Of a stretch of 64,000 bases of DNA, positions 42,995 to 51,886 are shown in pieces. Positions within the stretch are counted from its first letter, which is position 1, and each line of letters opens with the position of its first letter. Under the pieces are notes generated by a model. It was not told where the DNA came from. It was given only the letters and a program-made list of their open reading frames with translations, and ran no database searches. Origin of the DNA: Micromonospora noduli (lineage in GTDB: Bacteria > Actinomycetota > Actinomycetes > Mycobacteriales > Micromonosporaceae); assembly GCF_003264365.1 (NCBI RefSeq), contig NZ_PYAK01000014.1, forward strand, positions 1-64,000. Direction: 5' to 3'. Position numbers and translations under genes: made by a program.

Positions 42995-45900
42995 CTACCG
43001 GTCCAGCGGCTCGATCCAGATGTTGCGGTACTGGACCGGATTGCCGTGGTCCTGCAGTCGGATGGCACCCGTCGCCGGGCCCTCGGGCCGGCTGCCGCCA
43101 GTCGGGCCGAGGATCTCGACGTCGTCGTGCACCTTGACGCCGTTCCACACCACGGTGACGCGAGGGTTGGCGACCTTCTGCCCGGATGCGTCGTAGCGGG
43201 CCTGCCGATAGACGATGTCGTACGTCTGCCAGGTCTGCGGCGGCAACGCCGCGTTCACGTCGGGGGCCTTCTGGGTGTAGATGGCCGCGGCGTCGTTCTT
43301 CTGCGGCAGGTCGATGCCAAAGGAGTCCAGCACCTGGATCTCGTAGCGGTCCTGCAGGTACACCCCACTGTTGGCGCGCGCCTGGCCGGTCACGTCCGGC
43401 GGATACAGCGGCAGGTTGAACTCCACGTGCAGCCGGAAGTCACCGAATGCCTCCACCGTGCGCAGGTCCCCGTTACGCACCGTCATGGCGCCGTCGGCGA
43501 CGGACCACGAGGGTTCGCGCCCGTCGGTGTGCTGCCACTCGGTGAGCTCGCCGCCGTTGAACAGCGTGATGCGTTTGCCGTGTGGCCGGACGGCGAGCAC
43601 GTCCAGGTTCAGGTGCCCGGAGTCCGCTGCCTCCTTGCGGTACTCGACCACGTTGCGACCCTTGTTCAAGCGCGCGGTGGTGGTGACGGTGCCCCACTCT
43701 TCCCAGGTCACGGTGGAGGGGAAGACCGTCTGCTCGACCCGTTCACCGTTGACGTAGAGGCTCAGCTGCTTCTCGCCGGAGTACGGATTCGGGCCGTTGC
43801 TGTAGCGCATCGCCAGGTCGTATGTCCCGGCCTCGCGGACATCGGCAGAGATCCTGGTCGACGAGCCGTCCTGGGCGAACCCGGCGGCGAAGCCGGCACC
43901 GGAGTAGGCGGCGTGGTCGGTCGCCATGCCGACGCCGGCCGTACGGCCCTCCTCGGCCTCGAAGAAGGTCTGCGGCTGCACCACCCGGCCCGGAATCTCG
44001 TTGAGCGTGTACCAGGCCTCAGTGTTCCACAGCTCCTCGCCGTCGGCGGACGAGAACGGACGCGGGGAGCGCACGTGCACCACGCGGTTCTCCTTCAGGC
44101 CCGGGATCTTGAGCTTGACGGTGCGGCCGTCGGGCGACAGCTCGGCCTTGGCAACCTTGAGCGTCTCCAGCTCGAGCTTCGGACCGCCGTACTGGCTCGT
44201 CGCGCCGTAGCGCCACTGCGTCACCTGGTACGCGTCGGCGAGTTCCTGCGCGGTCTCGGCCGACAGCGGCTCGGTGTACTCCAGCTCGAACCCGACACGC
44301 GACGCGCGCATCTGTTTGACCTCGAAGACCGAGGTGCCGTTGGGCGTGAGCTTCTGCAGGCCGTAGGAGAGCTTGCCCTCCTGGCCCCAGTTGCCGCCGG
44401 CGCCCAGGCCACCGGTGTAGAGCGCGCCGTCGGGGCCGAGGGTGACCTCGTTGACGCCGGCCTCCAGGCCCTGCGTGTGCCGGAACACCGCGCCCTGGTA
44501 CTGCCCCTCGATCTTCTCGAGGAACACGCGCTGCAGGCCGCCGTAGGTCACGTCGCCGACGACCAGTTGCCCCGCGTACGGCCCCTGCTTCAGCAGCACC
44601 GGAGTCGACGGCGAGTTACCGATCTCGTTCTGCGGGATCCAGACGATGGGACGCGTCACGGCCTTGTCGTCGAACGGACCCGCGGGCGTCGTGTAGTGGT
44701 TGTAGAACGCCCCCTGCTGGATCTGGACCAGCTTGGACGCGGGCAGCCAGCCGCCCTGGTTGTCGGTGACGAGGACCTCCCCGCGAGGGCCCCACCCGAT
44801 CCCGTTGGGAGTGCGCAGCCCTCCTGCGACATAGGTGATCTCGCCGGTCTTGGCGTCCACCTTGATCGAGGTTCCGCGGTTCGGTGCCGGCTGGGGCACG
44901 GTGGTGGCGCCGCCCAGGTCGATGGCGACCGAGAGGTTGAGGTAGAAGTACCCGTCCCGGTAGAGCAGGCCGAACGCGAACTCATGGAAGTTGCCGCCCC
45001 ATGGCCAGGTGGCGACCGTGCGGCGGTCGTCTGCGAGGCCGTCGCCGTCGGTGTCGCGCAGGGCCGTCAGCTCGTGCTTCTGGCTGACGTAGACGGTGCC
45101 GTCGACGACCGCGACGCCTTGGGGCTCGCGCAACCCCTCCGCGAACTTACGGTAGGCCACCTGCTCGGGGCTGGTCTGTCCGGTGACGCCCTCGACAACG
45201 TAGATCTCGCCAGTCGCGTTGTCGGTGCCGCCCCAGGTGGACATCATCAGGTCGCCGTCGGGCCGGAACGCCATACCGGTGACCTGCGGCTGAAGCCCTT
45301 CGGGGCGCAGGCCGGTGAGGGTGTAGCCCGGGTGCACCCGGTCGAGCGGCAGGCCGTCGCCGGCCGAGTCGGTGGCCCCCTCGCAGTACTTCCATCCCGG
45401 GGCGGTGACGCGTACGACGTCGGCGTCGGTGCTCAACGCGGAGTTCGGTACCAGCTCGAAGCTGGTCGCACCCGGGCGGCGCCATTCGAGCCGCAGGACC
45501 TGGCCGCCGCCGTTATCGAAGAACTCGATGCGCAATGGGTGCACGCCGGCGCTGAGGGTGGTCGACCCTTCCTTGGAGGTTTCGCCGTGCAGCCCGTCGT
45601 GGTCGACGACACGCTGATCGCCGATCGTCAGCCGTGACCCGTCGTCGCTGGTGAGCCGGAAGGTGTACTCGCCGTCGACGGGCGCGGCGAGGTTGGCGAT
45701 GACGTGGCTGATGAACCGGTCGGAGAGGCCGAACTCGTCGGTGGTGGTCCAGCTGACCTGCGACATGAGCTTGTCGACGTTCGGTGTCTGTGCCGGCTTG
45801 AGGTCGCACAACGCCGACAGCGGAGCTCCCATGTCGTACGAGCGCAGGGTGACGCCGGGTTCCTGCGGCGGAACATCGGCGGTGATGGGTGCGGCCCCGG

Positions 45901-46000
45901 CTGGGGTGATGGGGACCGCAGCGAGCAGGGCCGCGACAGCGGCACCTGCGGCCACGAGACTGACGCGACGGCGACGGCGCCATCGGTTCGGTGCGGGCAT
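42995..46000 (-). CDS. Secreted multidomain carbohydrate-active protein (PA14, propeller, CBM6, DUF1080)
   Basis: 1001 residues with a signal peptide (RRRRRVSLVAAGAAVAALLAAVPITPAGAA). Order: PA14 (about 65-180, DGEYTFRLTSDDGSRLTIGD); a sorbosone-dehydrogenase-like beta-propeller (about 220-650, GMAFRPDGDLMMSTWGG, LRTPNGIGWGPRGEVLVTDNQGGW); a CBM6-type lectin domain (about 680-810, FFEAEEGRTAG, GTYDLAMRYSNG, GHLNLDVLAVRP); and a DUF1080/3-keto-disaccharide hydrolase domain (about 815-1001, ITLFNGGELTEWQ, SGVYLQDRYEIQVLDSFG, GAIRLQDHGNPVQYRNIWI). It should act outside the cell on glycans, perhaps by the oxidise-then-cleave 3-keto route. GGGAGGA precedes the ATG. An AT-rich operator-like region lies upstream. 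Confidence 0.88.
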   Translation of the reverse strand: MPAPNRWRRRRRVSLVAAGAAVAALLAAVPITPAGAAPITADVPPQEPGVTLRSYDMGAPLSALCDLKPAQTPNVDKLMSQVSWTTTDEFGLSDRFISHVIANLAAPVDGEYTFRLTSDDGSRLTIGDQRVVDHDGLHGETSKEGSTTLSAGVHPLRIEFFDNGGGQVLRLEWRRPGATSFELVPNSALSTDADVVRVTAPGWKYCEGATDSAGDGLPLDRVHPGYTLTGLRPEGLQPQVTGMAFRPDGDLMMSTWGGTDNATGEIYVVEGVTGQTSPEQVAYRKFAEGLREPQGVAVVDGTVYVSQKHELTALRDTDGDGLADDRRTVATWPWGGNFHEFAFGLLYRDGYFYLNLSVAIDLGGATTVPQPAPNRGTSIKVDAKTGEITYVAGGLRTPNGIGWGPRGEVLVTDNQGGWLPASKLVQIQQGAFYNHYTTPAGPFDDKAVTRPIVWIPQNEIGNSPSTPVLLKQGPYAGQLVVGDVTYGGLQRVFLEKIEGQYQGAVFRHTQGLEAGVNEVTLGPDGALYTGGLGAGGNWGQEGKLSYGLQKLTPNGTSVFEVKQMRASRVGFELEYTEPLSAETAQELADAYQVTQWRYGATSQYGGPKLELETLKVAKAELSPDGRTVKLKIPGLKENRVVHVRSPRPFSSADGEELWNTEAWYTLNEIPGRVVQPQTFFEAEEGRTAGVGMATDHAAYSGAGFAAGFAQDGSSTRISADVREAGTYDLAMRYSNGPNPYSGEKQLSLYVNGERVEQTVFPSTVTWEEWGTVTTTARLNKGRNVVEYRKEAADSGHLNLDVLAVRPHGKRITLFNGGELTEWQHTDGREPSWSVADGAMTVRNGDLRTVEAFGDFRLHVEFNLPLYPPDVTGQARANSGVYLQDRYEIQVLDSFGIDLPQKNDAAAIYTQKAPDVNAALPPQTWQTYDIVYRQARYDASGQKVANPRVTVVWNGVKVHDDVEILGPTGGSRPEGPATGAIRLQDHGNPVQYRNIWIEPLDR

Positions 46001-46349
46001 GGTTCCTCCCGGTGGGTGGGTCCTGGCCGAGGTAGGAGCGCTTTCTCCTCCCTGGACGGGCCAGTACGGTCTCGGAACACAAAAGATCGATCGCAGACGC
46101 TATCACTTTGGATTGACCAAGCTGAACTTTTAGATTTTTGGATAAAAGTGGCCCCTGTTGGCCCATGACCTTGGTGGCATTTGGGGCAGCGCGAGCGGGG
46201 CATGTGGCGGCGTCGCGGAGCGGAGGCAAGGGCAGCGCGAGCCCGACGAAACGCCGCTACCACGGTGGCGCGGTGACTACCGACCGGCGCTGGGCGCCGA
46301 CGAAGGACGCCTCACCGGCTGGCGGTTGGCACCTTGCCGTAGGTATCCC
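46001..46349. other. Intergenic region with unusual AT-rich promoter island
   Basis: About 350 bp between the multidomain gene and the GHL10 gene, both on the minus strand. The part at 46070-46150 is strikingly AT-rich for this genome and contains the inverted repeat at 46126-46149. I see no further gene. Confidence 0.6.
46126..46149. promoter_or_regulatory. AT-rich inverted repeat, probable operator
   Basis: ACTTTTA, 10 nt, TAAAAGT: a perfect 7-bp dyad in an AT-rich island about 125-150 bp upstream of the multidomain gene start. It is a plausible site for a sugar-responsive repressor. Confidence 0.45.
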
Positions 46350-48047
46350 TCAGGGCCCGGCGACGGAGATCGGAGTGCCGAGTCGGCCCTCGTTCCCGCT
46401 GCGATCCAGCCCGGACACGCAATAGGAGAGGGAACGGTCGGCCGGGGCGGTGCGATCGATCCAGCCGGTTCCTCGGGCGGTGCCGACGAGCCGGGCCTCG
46501 TCGCCGTCCACCCGGTAGACGGCGTAGCTGGTGGCGCCGTCGCCGCGCCAGGTCAGCGTCACCCCGCCGGCGTCCGCACGCCGGGCGTCGGTGAGCGTGG
46601 GTGCGGCGGGCGGCGCCGCCGGGAGCTGCGCCATCGTGGGCACCAGCGCCGGGCCGGCGTAGTGCGCGCGGCTGTAGCGGCTGACCGCCCCGAGCTTGTC
46701 GGCGCGGACCTGCTTGGCACTGAAGTGCACGCTTCCGTGCACGCCGTTTCGGCGGTTGAGGGCCAACTGCCGGTCCAGTTCGGCCGGGTCGCGCCAGGCG
46801 CCGCGCTCACCCACCCGGTAGTCGGCCTGACCGATGTAGAGCTGCACCCTGGTGCCCCGCACGGTGTCGACCCACCACGGCAGCAGCTTGGCGTAGTCGG
46901 CCTTGGCGAACCCGACGTGCCAGTAGAGCTGTGGCACGACGTAGTCCAGCCACTGTTTCCGCACCCACAGCCGCGTGTCGGCGTAGATGTCGTCGTAGCT
47001 CTGCAGGCCGGCGGTCGCGGAGCCGGCGGGATCGGTGCGCTTGTTGCGCCAGATGCCGAACGGGCTGATGCCGAACCTCACCCAGGGTTTGATCGCCTTG
47101 ATCCGCTCGCTCATCTCCCGGACCAGCGTGTTCACGTTGTCCCGGCGCCAGGCGTGCTTGTCCGCGAAGCGCCGGCCGTACCGGGCGAACGTCGCGTCGT
47201 CCGGGAAGTCCTGCCCGGCCTCCGGGTAGGGGTAGAAGAAGTCGTCGAAGTGCACCCCGTCGATGTCGTACCGCTGGACCGCCTCCAGCATCGAGTCCTC
47301 GACGAACGTGCGCGCCTCCGGGATGCCCGGATTGAAGTAGAGGCGGCTGCCGGGCCGGTCGGCGCTGGGGTAGGTCACCATCCAGTCGCGGTGGTGCCGT
47401 AACGGGTGGGCCGGCGCGAGCTGGTCCAGCCTCGGTCCGGGGCCGCCTACCGTGGCCGGTTGGCCGCCCCGGTAGGGGTTGAACCAGGCGTGGAACTCCA
47501 GGTTGCGGGCGTGCGCCTCGGCGACCATGAACTCCATCGGGTCCCAACCCGGGTCGCGGCCGTCGCGGTGCCCGGTCAGCCACTCCGACCACGGTGCGTA
47601 GCTGGACGGCCAGAGCGCGTCCCCGCTGGGCCGTACGTGCACGAAGACCGCGTTGTGGTTGTGCCGCACGGCCAGGTCCAGCCAGCCCCGGAACTCCGCC
47701 CGCACTGTCTCGGCCGGCAGCCCGCGCCGGCTCGGCCAGTCGATGTTGTTGACCGTCGTGATCCACATGCCGCGCAGCTCGTGGGGCGCCCGGGCTGGCC
47801 GGCCGGCGCAGCTGGGCGGACCGCCCGCCGGGCTGGCGTCGGTGGCCGCGCCGAACGCGGCGACGTCCCCGGTCTTCGGTGCGCCGCCGTCGCCGACAAC
47901 CCGGTGCCGCAGCGACCATCCGCCCACCCCGAGCGCCACAGCGAGCGCGACGACCACCGCGACGAGAGCCTGGGTGCGACGACGGTGGGTGGTGGGAGCG
48001 GACGGCTCGGCGGCGGGCATTGTCACAGTCTGCCGAGTGTGGCTCAC
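46350..48047 (-). CDS. GHL10-type glycoside hydrolase, membrane-anchored or secreted
   Basis: 565 residues. The N-terminal helix (ALVAVVVALAVALGVGGWSL, about 29-48) is an uncleaved anchor or signal. The catalytic domain (about 85-440) is glycosyl-hydrolase-like 10 (DUF187): APHELRGMWITTVNNIDWPS, HNAVFVHVRPSGDALWPS, FHAWFNPYRGG, DIDGVHFDDFFYPYPEAG, WVRFGISPFGIWRNK, DYVVPQLYWH. A C-terminal fibronectin-type segment (LTWRGDGATSYAVYRVDGDEARLVG) follows. The start is a GTG at 48045-48047 with no strong ribosome site. Such enzymes act on bacterial or plant glycans outside the membrane. It shares strand and theme with the multidomain protein gene. Confidence 0.85.
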   Translation of the reverse strand: MSHTRQTVTMPAAEPSAPTTHRRRTQALVAVVVALAVALGVGGWSLRHRVVGDGGAPKTGDVAAFGAATDASPAGGPPSCAGRPARAPHELRGMWITTVNNIDWPSRRGLPAETVRAEFRGWLDLAVRHNHNAVFVHVRPSGDALWPSSYAPWSEWLTGHRDGRDPGWDPMEFMVAEAHARNLEFHAWFNPYRGGQPATVGGPGPRLDQLAPAHPLRHHRDWMVTYPSADRPGSRLYFNPGIPEARTFVEDSMLEAVQRYDIDGVHFDDFFYPYPEAGQDFPDDATFARYGRRFADKHAWRRDNVNTLVREMSERIKAIKPWVRFGISPFGIWRNKRTDPAGSATAGLQSYDDIYADTRLWVRKQWLDYVVPQLYWHVGFAKADYAKLLPWWVDTVRGTRVQLYIGQADYRVGERGAWRDPAELDRQLALNRRNGVHGSVHFSAKQVRADKLGAVSRYSRAHYAGPALVPTMAQLPAAPPAAPTLTDARRADAGGVTLTWRGDGATSYAVYRVDGDEARLVGTARGTGWIDRTAPADRSLSYCVSGLDRSGNEGRLGTPISVAGP

Positions 48048-48064
48048 CGGGTGAACCAGGCGGC

Positions 48065-48078
48065 CCGTTACTTAACGG
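48065..48078. promoter_or_regulatory. Palindrome upstream of the GHL10 gene
   Basis: CCGTTA-CT-TAACGG is a perfect 6-bp dyad 18 bp upstream of the GTG start, where a repressor could block expression. Confidence 0.4.
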
Positions 48079-48235
48079 TCAGCTAAGGCCGGCGCGAAGC
48101 CAGCTCGCTCCCCCGTTTCGCCCGTCCGGGCAGTGTCACGCGGGAACGCCCTTTCGCGTCGCCCGACGTGGTCGTCTTACCAGCTCGCCAGACCTTATTC
48201 CTCGCTCCGACACCCGAGACTCGGAATGCGCCGCG

Positions 48236-48880
48236 TCAGCCCATGCGCTGGTCGTCAGACGTCACGAACGTCCGCAGATGGTCAACCGCCGCAGAGAGCG
48301 CGTCCTGCAGGGGGCCGATGTCCCGGGCGACCTGAGCGAGGAGCATGCCGCCTTGATACGCCGCGAGGAACATGTCGGCGAGCCGCGCGGGGTCGGCGGA
48401 CGCGTCGATGCGGCCGAGTTGCCGCATGCGATCGAGCCCGACGCGGAAGATCTCGCGCCACTGCGCGAACACCTCCGCGAGCCGGTCGTTCACGACGAGA
48501 TCGGTCTTGACGATCTCGCTCGCGAGCGAGCCGAGGCTGCAGCCGTCCTCGAACGGGCGCCCGGAGAGGACGAAAAAGTCCATCCAGTCCTGGAATGCCT
48601 CGACGGTGTCGAAGCTGGCAAACCGTTCGCTGCGATGGAAGCCGAGGACGCTGTCGGCCTGCCAGTCGACGACCGCCAGGACGAGGCTCTCTTTGGTGGG
48701 GAAGTAGTGACTCAGCTGTGATCCGCTCACGCCTGCAGCGCGGCGGACGAGCTCGTTGTTGGTTGCGTGGACCCCTTTCCGGTAGATCAACGCGGCCGCG
48801 TGCTCCAGTATTCGCTCGCGCGTGGCCTGGCCCTTGGCTGTGAGCTTCTGGGCTGCATCCGCCCCGTTGTCCACCTGCAT
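48236..48880 (-). CDS. TetR-family transcriptional regulator
   Basis: About 214 residues from the ATG at 48878-48880. The N-terminal helix-turn-helix is clear (TRERILEHAAALIYRKGVHATNNELVRRAAGVSGSQLSHYFPTKESLVLAVV). The C-terminal helical domain (FASFDTVEAFQDWMDFFV, CSLGSLASEI) resembles that of regulators for oxidative-stress or xenobiotic genes, with a Cys that could sense. It diverges from the peroxidase/nitroreductase/MmcQ operon, with nested inverted repeats between them, so it is the likely repressor of that operon. Confidence 0.9.
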   Translation of the reverse strand: MQVDNGADAAQKLTAKGQATRERILEHAAALIYRKGVHATNNELVRRAAGVSGSQLSHYFPTKESLVLAVVDWQADSVLGFHRSERFASFDTVEAFQDWMDFFVLSGRPFEDGCSLGSLASEIVKTDLVVNDRLAEVFAQWREIFRVGLDRMRQLGRIDASADPARLADMFLAAYQGGMLLAQVARDIGPLQDALSAAVDHLRTFVTSDDQRMG

Positions 48881-48891
48881 GTCATCAAGGT

Positions 48892-48957
48892 AACACCACT
48901 GGGCTTGCCAACCCATTTTCTGTGGTGTTCACTCAAGCGAGTGGACGGAATGGTCCA
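48892..48957. promoter_or_regulatory. Operator region of the TetR divergon
   Basis: Three dyads lie in the gap: AACACCAC with GTGGTGTT (48892-48899 and 48922-48929), CACTC-AAGC-GAGTG (48930-48943), and TGGAC-GGAATG-GTCCA (48942-48957). The last two overlap and sit where the operon promoter should be. Confidence 0.5.
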
Positions 48958-48983
48958 GTAACGCCACACGGAGGTTCATCACG

Positions 48984-49550
48984 ATGGCTCGCCTGACCGC
49001 TCCCGCACCCGCCGACATCGACGCGAAGACGCAAGGCGCCCTCGACGCCATCGCGAAGCAGTTCGGCTTCGCACCCAGCATGTTCACCATGCTCGCCGCT
49101 AACCCGACCGTGCTCGAGATCATGATGGGCCTGCAGGGCAGCATCGCGAAGCTCCTGGACGCGAAGACGCGCCACACGATCGCTCTCGCGGTCTCTCAGT
49201 CGAACGGCTGCCGCTACTGCCAGGCACTCCACGGTTTCATCTCGTCGAACCTCGGCGGTATGTCGGCGGGGGAGATTGAGCTCGCCCGCACAGGGCCGTC
49301 CAGCGACCCGAAGCGCGCCGCCGTCGCGAAGTTCGCGCAGCAGTTGATCGAGACGCGTGGCCAGGTCAGCGACGAGGACCTCGCAGTGATCCGCGAGGTC
49401 GGGTACATCGACCCGGAGATCCAGGCGATCGTCGCGATCGTAGTCGTCACCCTGCTCACGAGCTACCTCAACAACGTCAGCGACACCGTCGCCGATGTCC
49501 CCGGCGCCGACCATCAGTCGGCCTGGCTCTCCTCTCCATCCGCCGCTTAA
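48984..49550 (+). CDS. AhpD-like carboxymuconolactone decarboxylase/peroxidase
   Basis: A 188-residue helical protein of the CMD/AhpD superfamily. The redox motif is Cys76-x-x-Cys79 with His83 (SQSNGCRYCQALHGF), the arrangement used by alkylhydroperoxidase AhpD and related peroxidase-type enzymes. The ATG at 48984 has CGGAGG upstream. It is the first gene of a three-gene operon with a nitroreductase and an MmcQ-like gene, under the divergent TetR regulator. It probably detoxifies organic peroxides or quinone-like compounds. Confidence 0.85.
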   Translation: MARLTAPAPADIDAKTQGALDAIAKQFGFAPSMFTMLAANPTVLEIMMGLQGSIAKLLDAKTRHTIALAVSQSNGCRYCQALHGFISSNLGGMSAGEIELARTGPSSDPKRAAVAKFAQQLIETRGQVSDEDLAVIREVGYIDPEIQAIVAIVVVTLLTSYLNNVSDTVADVPGADHQSAWLSSPSAA

Positions 49551-49568
49551 ACGAAAGAAACCACGACG

Positions 49569-50219
49569 TTGAATCTCGATAAGCTGATCACGAAGCACCT
49601 CACCCGCTACTTCGACCCGAGCAAGAGGATCCCGGAGGAGACGTTCCAGCAGCTGCTGCGTTACCTGCGCACCTCGCCGACGACGATCAACATCCAGCCG
49701 AACCATTTCCATGTGCTGGAAACGCAGGATGGCAAGGACAAGCTCGCGGACGCACTGGTCGGCCGCTTCGCGGACAACGCGGAGAAGGTGCGCAACGCGT
49801 CGCACGCCATCGTCTTCACAACGCGCAAGGACATCCCCGACACGCACCTGCAGGAGATCTTCGAGAAGGAGCGCTCCGACGGGCGCTTCGCCGACCCGGA
49901 GATCCAGAAGGGATGGGAGGCGGGCGCCTCCAACTTTGTGGAGATCCAGACCGAGAACTATGGCGGGGACGTGCTCCACTGGCTTGAGAAGAACACCTAC
50001 CTCGTCGTCGGCGCCACGATGATGGCCGCGGCATCCCTCGGGGTGGACGCGACGCCGCTTGAGGGCTTCGACCGCACGACCGTGGACGCGGCCTTCCACC
50101 TGACCGACACCGACTACACGACCACGCTGCTTCTGGTGCTCGGCTACCCCGACGAGGCCCGGGTCTCCCGCCAGCCGGTCTCGCGGTTCGACGCGGAGAA
50201 GATCTTCACGCGCATATGA
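49569..50219 (+). CDS. NfsB-like nitroreductase
   Basis: A 216-residue flavoprotein of the nitroreductase family. The N-terminal block (LITKHLTRYFDPSKRIPEETFQQLLRYLRTSPTTINIQPNHFHVLET) contains the FMN-contact segment (usually R...P.S in the SPTS stretch). Also visible are DVLHWLEKNTYLVVGATMMAAASLGVDATPLEGFD and LLVLGYPDEARVSRQPVSR. The start is a TTG at 49569 behind GAAAGAAA; no better codon is near. It should reduce nitroaromatics or quinones with NAD(P)H. Confidence 0.85.
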   Translation: MNLDKLITKHLTRYFDPSKRIPEETFQQLLRYLRTSPTTINIQPNHFHVLETQDGKDKLADALVGRFADNAEKVRNASHAIVFTTRKDIPDTHLQEIFEKERSDGRFADPEIQKGWEAGASNFVEIQTENYGGDVLHWLEKNTYLVVGATMMAAASLGVDATPLEGFDRTTVDAAFHLTDTDYTTTLLLVLGYPDEARVSRQPVSRFDAEKIFTRI

Positions 50220-50340
50220 CGGACGGGGCGGCCACGGGACCGCGGTGCCGGCCCCGTTCACGTCGACTCGGTTGCCCGGCTTCCGCACCTCCTCGCTGAC
50301 GCTGGGCAATCGACCCCTTAAGGACTTCGAGGAGGTCAAG

Positions 50341-50736
50341 ATGCAGATTGATAAGGCAGTGCAGGATCGGGCCACGGCCCGCGCCGCCGAGCTTCCCGGC
50401 TCCGAGCACACACACCAGTTCACCGGCGACTGGGAGGTATGGAAAGTCGGCGGCAAGGTGTTCATGCTGCAGACGTCCATGCCCGGCGAGCCCGTCGTGA
50501 TCCTGAAAGCGGATCCATCCGACGCGGAGTCGCTCCGCGCAGCTCACGCGAGCATCTCGCCCGGCTACCACATGAACAAGAAGCACTGGATCACGGTGCG
50601 GGCAGGTGCGGACGCCGAGCCCGCGCTTGTCGACAATCTCGTGACCGAGTCGTACCTCCTCGTCGTCGCCGGCCTGCCGAAGCAGAGCCGTCCCGTCGAT
50701 CCCGCTTCCTTCCGCGTCCCGCCCTCTGCCGACTGA
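50341..50736 (+). CDS. MmcQ/YjbR-family protein
   Basis: A 131-residue protein from ATG 50341 with GAGGAGG upstream. The MmcQ/YjbR fold is recognisable from KVGGKVFMLQTSMPGEPVVILKADPSDAESLRAAHASISPGYHMNKKHWITVRAG, with the conserved GYHMNKKHW. The family resembles MotA-type double-wing DNA-binding domains, but the function is unsettled. It is the third gene of the TetR-controlled operon, 121 bp after the nitroreductase. Confidence 0.8.
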   Translation: MQIDKAVQDRATARAAELPGSEHTHQFTGDWEVWKVGGKVFMLQTSMPGEPVVILKADPSDAESLRAAHASISPGYHMNKKHWITVRAGADAEPALVDNLVTESYLLVVAGLPKQSRPVDPASFRVPPSAD

Positions 50737-51037
50737 TCGCGATGACGCCGATCGCGCACAGAGCGCTGTTGCCCCTCATCCGAGCAGCCGCACCGGCGCA
50801 TGGCGCCCTTGCCGGTTTCGGGAAGCGCACGTCAGGCCACCCCTCGCCTCGTTTCGATCTCCTCATTCCCTCCGGGCGAGTGTCACGAACCGTGCCGCCA
50901 CCGCGGCGCTACCCCTACGCCTGCCGAGACAACCGTTACCCGTAACGACCAGCCTGCGCCCATGGCGCATGTTCAGGAAGGCTTGAGCGGCTGCTCGCGG
51001 CGACTGGCACCCGGGTCGCAGGCATGAGTGGTGTCGG
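50737..51037. other. Intergenic region, nothing recognised
   Basis: About 300 bp after the MmcQ-like gene. No hairpin, promoter or gene could be supported. Confidence 0.45.
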
Positions 51038-51886
51038 TTGGCCGTGGAGACTCTCGCGCCGTGGACGTTGACGAGTTTTGGGCGGTCGTGGAGTTGGCCG
51101 GGGCGGGTCTCGACGGGCAGACTGGGGACGACGGTGAGGCCGTTGCCGCGGCAGTACACGATCGGACGCCTGCTCGACCGTCTCGAGGCAGCAGGCGCGG
51201 ACAACACGCTGCTCGCAAACCTTGAGTGGTTCTACCAGCCGCTACTCGAGCACAGCCGCAGGCCAATCGCCCTGCATCGAGAACTCGCCCGCGATCCCGC
51301 CCGCTTCATCGGCCTCGTGTCCTCGATGTACCGGCCGGACCCGGACACCGGCGCGAACTCAGCCGACGAGGAGGCAAACGAGGAGTCAGCGTCATCACGG
51401 GCCTTCAGCGCGGCCTGGACCGTCCTGCGGGAATGGCGCACGCCGCTCCCGGGCTCCGTAAACGGGCACTTGCCGACCACCGAGGACATGCTGCGATGGG
51501 TGGAATCGGTACGCGAGATGCTCACCGCGTCCGACCGGGCCCAGGTGCTGCCCATCGTTTTGGGCGATGCACTATCCGGAGCCGTCGCGGACGAGGACGG
51601 CACGTGGCCCAGCGAGCCAGTCCGGGACGTCCTCGAGATACTCGGAGACGCGGACCTCGACGAGCATCTCGCTATCGCGCGAATGAACCAGCGGGGCGTC
51701 ACAACTCGCGGTCTCTACGACGGCGGAACGCAGGAGCGCGCGCTCGCCGACCAGTACAGCGCGGCGGCGGACCGCGTGCGCGACCGGTGGCCCCGTTCGG
51801 GAGCACTACTCGACGGGCTGAGCCGGTCGTACCGCGATGATGCCCGCCGGGAGGACCGCTCCGCTGAGAGCCATGGCGATCGTTGA
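51038..51886 (+). pseudogene. C-terminal fragment of a large actinobacterial protein
   Basis: From about 51152 the sequence is protein-like (GRLLDRLEAAGADN, LANLEWFYQPLLEHSRRPIALHRELARDPARFIGLVSSMYRP, DADLDEHLAIARMNQRGVTTRGLYDGGTQERALADQYSAAADRVRDRWP). I associate this with the end of a much larger (over 1000-aa) actinobacterial protein of unknown function, so the upstream part is missing. No good start or ribosome site is present, and the first 38 codons of the frame look random. I treat it as a truncated gene. It sits in a region full of fragments. Confidence 0.5.

Noticed and set aside
43046..45637. 863-codon plus-strand frame opposite the multidomain gene
   Set aside because: Antisense shadow; the minus strand has signal peptide and recognisable domains.
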